A program made the position numbers and the translations under genes. Below the pieces are notes generated by a model that was not told where the DNA came from, searched no databases, and was given only the letters and a program-made list of their open reading frames with translations. This document shows positions 1 to 5,795 of a stretch of DNA of 5,795 nucleotides, piece after piece; the first letter of the stretch is position 1; each line of letters begins with the position of its first letter. The DNA lies in contig WRJV01000173.1 in NCBI GenBank assembly GCA_009778415.1, positions 1-5,795 on the forward strand. Direction: 5' to 3'. This DNA is from Clostridiales bacterium. GTDB lineage: Bacteria; Bacillota; Clostridia; Peptostreptococcales; Anaerovoracaceae.

Positions 1-1650
1 CTCGTTTTTACCATGTCGCTTGGCACCGTGTTTGGATGTACAACTGTTGTGGTTGGAAAAAACCTGACGACAGACGGTTCTGTACTGTTCGCCCACAGTG
101 AGGAACTTGACGGCGGAGATGTCCATCACCTCGTCTATGTGCCAAGGGGATACCACCCGCCGGGAGAAAAATGGGTTGGCCTCAACCCGCCGGATTTCGA
201 CCCGTCATTCAACTTCGGGCCTACTGTGATCGACCAAGTTCCGATGACTTACTCATTTATCGCTGCTACTTTGTATGACAAAACATGGTACCCCGGCGAT
301 TACACATCTGGCGTCAACGAAATGCAGGTAACGATTGGAAACAACATGACCAACAGCAAAGACCAAAACCCGCGCGACAACTGGGCACTTGTCGAAGGAG
401 GCCTGATCTGGACAGAATACACCCAATTGGTGCTCGAAAGAGCGGCAACCGCGAGGGAGGGCGTCGAAATTATCGGGAAGTACCATGAGCAATGCCATTT
501 GAGCGGCGACCCTGGCACCATGTACCTGATCGCGGACCCAAACGAGGGCTGGGTAATCGAACTGGCGGTAAACGGGCAATGGATTGCCAAGCGCATACCT
601 GCAAGCGGATATTACGTCCTCACCAACAGCTATACCATCGGGGCAGAGACCGACCTTGACAGCCCTGATGTGCTTCATTCCCCCGATGTCGTCGACTACG
701 CTGTATCCAAAGGATACTACAACCCAGCGGGAGGCGCCCCGTTCAGCTTTAAAGACGCATACGGCACCGTGAGCAATCAAGCAAGCGAGAGCAACAACCT
801 TAGAATCAGGGAAGTAAGCAAAATGATCGACGCAGGGCCTGTCGACAAGCAAAAAATGATGGAAATCATGCGGACTTGCTATGAAGGCACGGATGTATAC
901 AGAGAAAACGCGACAACCGGGTCACCTTTGTCTGTCAGCGGGGTAAGGACTGTCAGCAGGCTGACTACAGAAGCAGGTTCTGTCGTGCAACTGCGCTCGG
1001 ATATGCCAAAAGAAATTGGGACAACAATTTGGTGGGCATTGTCAACGGCTAAAACCAGCCCTTACGTGCCGTACTACCTTGGTGCTACAGACTTCCCAGA
1101 ACCCTATCAGGCAGGCGTTCCGCGCGTTCGGAACGAAGACCCCGAAATACAGCGCGCTTTTTCAGCTTATTGGCGGTGCCGTGACCTTGCGCAAAGGGTC
1201 CACGCAACATACAGGGAGTCCTTCCCCATAGTGAAAGCAGCTTTGGACGCGTATGAGCAAGGTGCGTTTGACAGGCAGGCAGCCGTTGAAGCGGAAGCGT
1301 TGAAAATCATGAAAGCCCACGGCGCGGTAGCAGCTTCGCGTTTTCTGAACGATTATTCAAACAGCTTGGCTGTTGCGGCGTTTGACCTGACAGGCGATCT
1401 TTTAAAGAAACTGTTCAACCAAATACCGTTAAGCATTGACGTAGCAGCGTCAGTCGAAAAACTGCCGGGAAACCAAAACAGCCTGACTGTAAGCGTACAT
1501 GACAAATACTTCAACGGAACCGAAAACGACTTCACTGAAACGTTTAAAATCAGCAACAACGCGGTAGGCACATATAACGTCGGCGGCTACAATGTGTATG
1601 TTGACACGAAAGGCAACACGCAGATCCGCGAGTGCTATATTCTAAAATAA
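1..1650 (+). CDS. C69 family dipeptidase (PepD-like, N-terminal Cys nucleophile), 5' end probably outside the window
   Basis: Predicted cysteine peptidase of MEROPS family C69 (PF03577), which hydrolyses dipeptides using an N-terminal cysteine exposed by processing. The first ATG is at 13; residue numbers count from it. Cys9 (codon 37-39) begins the family signature CTTVVVGKNLTTDGSVLFA, followed by SEE. Further family-like segments are GVNEMQVTIG, an LVLERAATAREGVEIIG helix, YLIADPNEGW (Asp175, Glu178), a TNSYTIG stretch, FKDAYG and SPYVPYYLG. After that come a helical region and a roughly 70-residue tail that looks beta-rich. The ATG at 13 has no Shine-Dalgarno sequence in the 12 visible bases. 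The frame stays open to base 1, and the residues just before Cys9 (LVFTMSLGTVFG) resemble the hydrophobic core and cleavage site of a signal peptide. I infer that the real start is upstream and that the enzyme is exported, with cleavage freeing Cys9. It ends 12 bp before hen1 and probably shares its transcript. Substrate is unknown. Family assignment is confident; the start is not. Confidence 0.87.
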   Translation, partial: LVFTMSLGTVFGCTTVVVGKNLTTDGSVLFAHSEELDGGDVHHLVYVPRGYHPPGEKWVGLNPPDFDPSFNFGPTVIDQVPMTYSFIAATLYDKTWYPGDYTSGVNEMQVTIGNNMTNSKDQNPRDNWALVEGGLIWTEYTQLVLERAATAREGVEIIGKYHEQCHLSGDPGTMYLIADPNEGWVIELAVNGQWIAKRIPASGYYVLTNSYTIGAETDLDSPDVLHSPDVVDYAVSKGYYNPAGGAPFSFKDAYGTVSNQASESNNLRIREVSKMIDAGPVDKQKMMEIMRTCYEGTDVYRENATTGSPLSVSGVRTVSRLTTEAGSVVQLRSDMPKEIGTTIWWALSTAKTSPYVPYYLGATDFPEPYQAGVPRVRNEDPEIQRAFSAYWRCRDLAQRVHATYRESFPIVKAALDAYEQGAFDRQAAVEAEALKIMKAHGAVAASRFLNDYSNSLAVAAFDLTGDLLKKLFNQIPLSIDVAASVEKLPGNQNSLTVSVHDKYFNGTENDFTETFKISNNAVGTYNVGGYNVYVDTKGNTQIRECYILK

Positions 1651-1655
1651 AAGGG
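1651..1655 (+). promoter_or_regulatory. Likely ribosome binding site of hen1
   Basis: AAGGG lies directly after the dipeptidase stop codon and 7 bases before the hen1 ATG at 1663. It is a partial Shine-Dalgarno match. The 12-bp gap has no room for a promoter or terminator, so hen1 is probably read from the upstream transcript. Confidence 0.5.
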
Positions 1656-1662
1656 TACACAC

Positions 1663-3063
1663 ATGCTATTAACAATAACTTACGCAGGCCGAAACACGAC
1701 CAACCTCGGCTATCTGCTGTACAAAAACCCATACAGGCCGCAAGTGTTTGAATTGAGCTATGGCAAAGCATACGTCTTCTACACGGAAGTGTCCGACGAG
1801 CGCACTACTGCGGCGCTGCTTCTTGACATCGACCCCCTCGACCTGGCGCGCGGCAAGGTTGGCGCGTCAGGGGGAGGGCTGTTTGACTACGTCAACGACC
1901 GCCCCTATGTTGCCTCGTCCTTTTTAAGCACTGCGATTGCGAAGGTGTTTGGAACGGCCATGACAGGGCGAGCAGACGCGCACCAAGCTCTGTCCGATAC
2001 CCCGCTAGACTTGACGGCGACAGTAACCATGCTGCCCTGCCGGGGCGAGCAGGAGAAACTAAAAAGCGTCTTTGAGCCGCTGGGATACGAAACAAGCTAT
2101 GAAAGCTTTGTGTCCGACGAGAAATTCCAGAGTTGGGGCGAGAGCAAATATGTGAACCTGACCATTTGCGGAAGAGTTCGCCTGCGCGACCTGTTAAGGC
2201 ACCTCTATGTGCTGATACCGGTATTCGACAGGCAAAAGCATTACTGGGTGGGTGCGGACGAAGTGGATAAATTGTTGCGCATCAGTGAAGATTGGCTGCC
2301 TGACCACCCCGAAAAAGCGTACATCACCGGGAGGTACCTAAACCGCCGCCGCGCATTGGTCAATCAGGCTTACGAACGGCTGTCCGCTGCAAATGCGGTA
2401 GATGGCGAAGTCCTGCCGGCAGAGCCTGAAAAACCAGAGGAAACGCCTGACAAAAAGCTGAACTTAAATGCAAAGCGCCTCGGCAGCGTGGTCGCTGCAT
2501 TGAAAAGCTGCAATGCGAAACAGGTGATCGACATCGGCTGCGGGGAAGGAAACCTGCTGCGCCAGCTGTTGAGCGAAGGACAGTTTACTAAAATCGCAGG
2601 CGTTGACGTATCTCACGTCGCCCTTGAAAGGGCTGCCGAGAAACTAAAGCTAAACCGCGCAGGGGATTCGCTGCGCGAACGGATACAGCTGTTTCAAGGC
2701 TCGCTTACTTACAGAGACTCAAGGTTCGCAGGATATGACGCCGCTTGCGTAATTGAGGTGGTTGAGCATTTGGACGCCTCGCGCCTCAGTGCATTTGAGC
2801 GCGTATTGTTTGAGTTTGCAAAACCCCCGGTGGTGGTTCTGACAACGCCAAACAAGGAATACAACGTCAATTACGGCCTGGTTGACGACGATGAGTTTCG
2901 CCATGGCGACCACCGTTTTGAATGGTCAAGGGCAGAATTCAGGCATTGGGCAAGCCAGACTGCTGAAAAGTTCGGATATTCCGTGCTGTTTTCGGAAATC
3001 GGGGACGTGGACGAAACTTATGGGGCGCCGACGCAGATGGGGGTGTTTACGTTATGCGAATAG
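1663..3063 (+). CDS. hen1: Hen1: 3'-terminal RNA ribose 2'-O-methyltransferase, subunit of the Pnkp/Hen1 RNA repair complex
   Basis: Transfers a methyl group from S-adenosylmethionine to the 2'-OH of the 3'-terminal ribose of cleaved RNA, so that after sealing the site resists a second cut. Length is 466 residues, close to the roughly 465 I recall for the C. thermocellum protein. Residues 1 to about 245 form the bacterial Hen1 N-terminal module (opening MLLTITYAGRNTTNLGYLLY), known to bind Pnkp and activate its ligase. An acidic, proline-containing linker follows at about 247-266. The rest is a Rossmann methyltransferase with the SAM motif DIGCGEG at 290-296. The Hen1 metal-binding signature is complete: EVVEH gives Glu365, Glu368 and His369, and the later GDHRFEW gives His417, each one residue lower than in the C. 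thermocellum enzyme as I remember it. The TTPN segment after the metal site also fits a methyltransferase core. The start is supported by the AAGGG upstream and the family-like N-terminus. The 3' end overlaps pnkp by 10 bp. No lesion is visible. Confidence 0.96.
   Translation: MLLTITYAGRNTTNLGYLLYKNPYRPQVFELSYGKAYVFYTEVSDERTTAALLLDIDPLDLARGKVGASGGGLFDYVNDRPYVASSFLSTAIAKVFGTAMTGRADAHQALSDTPLDLTATVTMLPCRGEQEKLKSVFEPLGYETSYESFVSDEKFQSWGESKYVNLTICGRVRLRDLLRHLYVLIPVFDRQKHYWVGADEVDKLLRISEDWLPDHPEKAYITGRYLNRRRALVNQAYERLSAANAVDGEVLPAEPEKPEETPDKKLNLNAKRLGSVVAALKSCNAKQVIDIGCGEGNLLRQLLSEGQFTKIAGVDVSHVALERAAEKLKLNRAGDSLRERIQLFQGSLTYRDSRFAGYDAACVIEVVEHLDASRLSAFERVLFEFAKPPVVVLTTPNKEYNVNYGLVDDDEFRHGDHRFEWSRAEFRHWASQTAEKFGYSVLFSEIGDVDETYGAPTQMGVFTLCE
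3039..3043 (+). promoter_or_regulatory. Possible weak ribosome binding site of pnkp, inside hen1
   Basis: A run of five G lies 10 bases before the ATG at 3054 and inside the last codons of hen1. It is a poor Shine-Dalgarno match. Together with the 10-bp overlap it suggests that pnkp depends partly on translational coupling to hen1. The start itself is fixed by the P-loop, which then falls at residues 15-23 as in the family. Confidence 0.35.
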
Positions 3064-5621
3064 AAATCCCGGAACTGGCTGTAGTGGCTCTGATGGGGGC
3101 TTCCGGCAGCGGCAAGTCCACCTTTGCTAAAAGGTTTTTCAAGCCGACGGAAGTGCTGTCTTCCGATTATTTCCGCGCCCTCATTTCTGACGACGAAAAC
3201 AACCAACAGGTGACCCCTCAAGCGTTCGAAACGCTGTACTATGTTGCGGGCAAGCGTTTGGAGCTCGGGCTGCTCACCGTTATCGACGCAACGAACGTGC
3301 AAAAAGAGGCCCGCGCTTCGGTATTGCACCTTGCAAAGGAACAGAATTGCCATGCTGTCGCCATTGTGCTCGACATGCCGGAAAAACTGTGCAAGGAGCG
3401 CAACAAAAAACGCACCGACCGTGACTTCGCAGAACACGCCATCGCACGGCAAGGCGAGCAGTTGCGCAGGTCAATAAAATATCTTAAAAAGGAAGGCTTC
3501 CGCTATGTGTATGTGCTGAAAAGCGAGGATGAGATTTCCGATGTTGAAATAGCCCGGATGCCGCTATGGAACAACCGCAAGTCCGAAACCGGCCCATTTG
3601 ACGTAATCGGCGATGTCCACGGGTGCTACGACGAGCTGTGCGCCTTGCTTGACAAACTCGGGTATTCAGTCGAAAAAGAAAGCTGCACCGCCACGCCTTC
3701 GGATGGCCGCAGGGCGGTCTTCCTCGGCGACCTCGCTGACAGGGGCCCTGACAACACAAAGGTCCTTCGACTTGTGATGAGCATGGTTCAATCCGGCAGC
3801 GCCTATTGCATAGCAGGGAACCATGACGTCAAGCTGCTGAAGAAGCTTCGCGGCGCCAATGTGCAGCTGACTCACGGGCTCGACAAAACCGTTGAGCAGC
3901 TTGAATCCCAAAGCGGGGAATTCGTTGAGGAAGTAAAAGCATTTTTGGACGGCCTTTTGAGCCACTATGTGTTTGACGGGGGCAAACTGGTTGTTGCCCA
4001 TGCTGGATTGAAAGAGAAGTATCAAGGGCGCGGCAGCGGGCGTGTCCGCGATTTTTGCCTGTACGGGGACACCACGGGCGAAACCGACGAATACGGCCTT
4101 CCCGTGCGCTTGCCGTGGGCAAACGAATATCGAGGGAAAGCGACGGTGGTCTATGGGCACATTCCCGCGCCTGACGTTGCAGCGATCAACAACACTTTTT
4201 GCATCGACACAGGTTGCGTGTTTGGCGGCAAGCTGACCGCTTTCCGCTACCCTGAAAAAGAAATCGTGCAAATTGAAGCGAGCAAGGAGTACTACGCCCC
4301 AATAAAACCGTTCCCGGGTAAATCCGCCGATACCGACGACGTACTAAACGTGGACGATGTACTGGGGCAAAAGTTCCTAACCACGCGCCTGCGCAGAAGC
4401 ATCAAAATAAACGCCGAAAACTCCGCTGCCGCGCTTGAGGTCATGAGCCGGTTTGCCGCAAACCCCCACTGGCTGATATACCTGCCGCCCACCATGTCGC
4501 CCTGTGAAACGAGCAGCCTCCCTAGTTATTTGGAGTACCCGACCGAGGCGTTTGACTACTACAAAACGCGCGGTGTCGGCAAAGTTGTGTGCGAACAGAA
4601 ACACATGGGCTCCCGTGCAGTGGTTGTGGTGTGCCGCGACTCTGAAGCCGCAGCCAGGCGCTTTAAGGCAAGCGAGGGTTCGGTTGGGATCATCTATACC
4701 AGGACAGGGCGGCATTTTTTTGATGACGTCGAAACAGAGCAGGCATTGCTTGGCCGGCTCCAAGCCGCTCTGGCGGCCTCAAACTTTTGGGATGATTTCA
4801 ATACTGATTGGGTATGCCTCGACGCCGAGCTCATGCCATGGTCTGCCAAGGCGCAAAAATTGCTGGAAGAACAATATGCCCCGGTTGGGCGCGCCGGCCG
4901 GTGCGGGCTGGCCTCAGCGGTTGACGCAATAGGCAAAGCCTATGCTGCGCTCGGCAGCAAGCAGGTTGACGCAGCTGGGCAGTCCAGCCAGCTAGCCGAC
5001 CTTGAGGCATTGCAAAAGAGGTACAATGCCCGCGCAGACGCACTTGAATTGTACACTGACGCCTACCGCCGCTATTGTTGGGATGTGGGGTGTCTGGACG
5101 ACTACAGGATTGCTGCCTTTCATATCCTTGCTTCGGAAGGCAAGGCGTGGCATGGTGAAAACCACATGTGGCATATGGAAAACATCGCCAAATACATGAT
5201 TGGAACCGACCCTGTCTTTATGGCGACGAACCACATGCTTGTTGATTTGTTTGATGAAAACAGCGTGGCTTCCGGCGTGAAGTGGTGGGAGGAGCTTACG
5301 GAATCCGGCGGCGAGGGCATGGTGGTCAAACCATATGACTTTATCGCCTTAAAGGGCACCGAGCTGCTGCAGCCAGCCGTCAAGTGCAGGGGGCGTGAGT
5401 ATCTTCGCATTATCTACGGCCCTGAATACATGATTGAGGACAATTTGACGCGGCTCAAAAAGCGCTCTTTGTCAAAGAAACGCAACCTTGCGCTAAACGA
5501 GTTTGCCCTTGGCATGGAGTCGCTTGAACGCTTCGTGAGAAACGAGCCCCTTTACCGTGTGCATGAGTGCGTGTTTGGCGTACTCGCTATGGAAAGCGAG
5601 CCGGTTGACCCAAGGCTTTAG
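3054..5621 (+). CDS. pnkp: Pnkp: trifunctional RNA repair enzyme (polynucleotide 5'-kinase, 2',3'-phosphatase, adenylyltransferase/ligase)
   Basis: End-healing and sealing subunit of the bacterial RNA repair complex, 855 residues. Residues 1 to about 170 are the kinase: P-loop GASGSGKST with Lys21 and Ser22, then Asp38, Arg41 and lid arginines Arg116 and Arg120, the same numbers I recall for the C. thermocellum enzyme. About 171-430 is a calcineurin-like metallophosphatase that removes 2',3'-cyclic phosphate or 3'-phosphate: Asp187 and His189 (GDVHG), Asp226 and Arg230 (GDLADRGP), Asn256 and His257 (GNHD), His316 (AHAGL), His369 (YGHIP) and Asp385 (IDTG). From Asp226 onward these sit a constant seven residues below the C. 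thermocellum positions. From about 435 onward is the ligase: Lys516 in KHMGSR is the predicted adenylated lysine, followed by DAEL (Glu592), EGMVVKP (Lys759) and a basic segment around Lys777. A helical stretch between DAEL and EGMVVKP fits the insert module described for this ligase. The ligase needs Hen1 for full activity. All three modules look intact, with no frameshift. Cytoplasmic; likely Mn2+ dependent by family knowledge. Confidence 0.97.
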   Translation: MRIEIPELAVVALMGASGSGKSTFAKRFFKPTEVLSSDYFRALISDDENNQQVTPQAFETLYYVAGKRLELGLLTVIDATNVQKEARASVLHLAKEQNCHAVAIVLDMPEKLCKERNKKRTDRDFAEHAIARQGEQLRRSIKYLKKEGFRYVYVLKSEDEISDVEIARMPLWNNRKSETGPFDVIGDVHGCYDELCALLDKLGYSVEKESCTATPSDGRRAVFLGDLADRGPDNTKVLRLVMSMVQSGSAYCIAGNHDVKLLKKLRGANVQLTHGLDKTVEQLESQSGEFVEEVKAFLDGLLSHYVFDGGKLVVAHAGLKEKYQGRGSGRVRDFCLYGDTTGETDEYGLPVRLPWANEYRGKATVVYGHIPAPDVAAINNTFCIDTGCVFGGKLTAFRYPEKEIVQIEASKEYYAPIKPFPGKSADTDDVLNVDDVLGQKFLTTRLRRSIKINAENSAAALEVMSRFAANPHWLIYLPPTMSPCETSSLPSYLEYPTEAFDYYKTRGVGKVVCEQKHMGSRAVVVVCRDSEAAARRFKASEGSVGIIYTRTGRHFFDDVETEQALLGRLQAALAASNFWDDFNTDWVCLDAELMPWSAKAQKLLEEQYAPVGRAGRCGLASAVDAIGKAYAALGSKQVDAAGQSSQLADLEALQKRYNARADALELYTDAYRRYCWDVGCLDDYRIAAFHILASEGKAWHGENHMWHMENIAKYMIGTDPVFMATNHMLVDLFDENSVASGVKWWEELTESGGEGMVVKPYDFIALKGTELLQPAVKCRGREYLRIIYGPEYMIEDNLTRLKKRSLSKKRNLALNEFALGMESLERFVRNEPLYRVHECVFGVLAMESEPVDPRL

Positions 5622-5631
5622 TCACTTCATT

Positions 5632-5795
5632 CTACGTTGTCATAGGCAGCGTCAGGCATATGCGCTCAATCTGATCCAAACGCTCCTCAATCCGGGGGCG
5701 TTTGAAATTTTGCTTTTCCCAAACGCGGTAGATGTTGGGTATGCCGCTCCCAGCGCGTTCCCCGATGTCAAGAAGGTTGAACATTTTCATTAGAA
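5632..5795 (-). CDS. C-terminus of an AlbA_2/Schlafen-like, RecG-like ATP-binding protein (partial)
   Basis: On the minus strand an open frame enters from the right edge and ends at a TAG at 5634-5632, leaving 53 residues. They read LMKMFNLLDIGERAGSGIPN, then a Trp in RVWEKQNF, then RPRIEE and finally CLTLPMTT. This matches the typical end of proteins with an AlbA_2 (Schlafen-like) domain and a C-terminal HATPase_c_4 domain, often labelled 'ATP-dependent DNA helicase RecG', where GERAGSGI (5740-5763) is a hallmark glycine-rich loop. They are not true RecG. The role is unknown: putative transcriptional regulators or defence-associated ATPases. Many relatives carry a winged-helix or lysine-rich extension after the TLPL-like strand, but here the stop follows at once, so this may be a short form. 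The gene converges on pnkp with 10 bp between stops. Family recognition is from motif memory on a short stretch. Confidence 0.78.
   Translation of the reverse strand, partial: LMKMFNLLDIGERAGSGIPNIYRVWEKQNFKRPRIEERLDQIERICLTLPMTT

Noticed and set aside
253..852. Minus-strand open frame of 199 codons inside the dipeptidase gene
   Set aside because: It lies opposite a well-conserved coding region, has no recognisable domain and its composition is that of an antisense shadow.
1651..1662. Possible promoter or terminator between the dipeptidase gene and hen1
   Set aside because: Only 12 bases are available and they hold no hairpin, T run or -10/-35 pair; just a partial Shine-Dalgarno.
3018..3452. 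Minus-strand open frame of 144 codons across the hen1-pnkp junction
   Set aside because: It is antisense to the conserved Pnkp kinase P-loop region and to the Hen1 C-terminus, and its translation has no recognisable fold.
3666..4271. Minus-strand open frame of 201 codons opposite the Pnkp phosphatase domain
   Set aside because: The plus strand here encodes the full set of metallophosphatase motifs; the minus frame has no family signature.
5740..5763. True RecG helicase identity for the minus-strand gene
   Set aside because: The GERAGSGI/TLPL type of C-terminus belongs to AlbA_2-HATPase proteins commonly mislabelled as RecG; no superfamily 2 helicase motifs are visible in the 53 residues.
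5557..5793. Plus-strand open frame of 78 codons running past the end of pnkp
   Set aside because: Its first part overlaps pnkp in another frame and its second part is antisense to the convincing AlbA_2-type tail; no motif and no ribosome binding site stand out.
1..5795. CRISPR array, tRNA, rRNA, insertion sequence ends or long repeats
   Set aside because: Reading through the window I saw no regularly spaced repeats, cloverleaf, transposase motifs or terminal inverted repeats; nearly all bases are within supported coding regions.

Overview
This is a compact, almost fully coding bacterial window of moderate GC content (slightly above half by eye). It holds three genes on the plus strand in tight tandem and the tail of a fourth gene on the minus strand. 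Gene overlap, short spacers and partial Shine-Dalgarno-like sequences show it is bacterial. The proteins resemble anaerobic Bacillota-type homologues, in particular the Clostridium thermocellum Pnkp/Hen1 pair as I remember it. That is not enough to name a phylum, because Pnkp/Hen1 is scattered across many phyla and probably moves horizontally.

Layout: (1) positions 1-1650, a family C69 (PepD-like) N-terminal-nucleophile dipeptidase. Its frame is open to the left edge, and the true start with an export signal is probably outside the window. (2) 1663-3063, Hen1, the bacterial 3'-terminal RNA ribose 2'-O-methyltransferase. (3) 3054-5621, Pnkp, a trifunctional RNA end-healing and sealing enzyme (5'-kinase, 2',3'-phosphatase, ligase), overlapping hen1 by 10 bp. 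(4) 5632-5795 on the minus strand, the last 53 residues of an AlbA_2/Schlafen-like 'RecG-like' ATP-binding protein that converges on pnkp with only 10 bp between the two stop codons.

How it works together: Hen1 and Pnkp form the known bacterial RNA repair complex. Pnkp heals the 2',3'-cyclic phosphate and 5'-OH ends left by ribotoxins. Hen1 methylates the 2'-OH of the 3' end before sealing, so the repaired junction cannot be cut again by the same chemistry. The N-terminal half of Hen1 is needed to activate the Pnkp ligase. Every catalytic residue I could place is present in both proteins, and most fall at, or at a constant offset from, the positions I recall for the C. thermocellum enzymes, so the system looks intact. 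The window therefore carries a described system rather than a new one. The less ordinary points are its context: a probably exported peptidase 12 bp upstream in the same orientation, and a convergent AlbA_2-type gene of a kind often found in accessory or defence regions.

There is no intergenic stretch longer than 12 bp, and I see no tRNA, rRNA, CRISPR array, insertion sequence or clear terminator.
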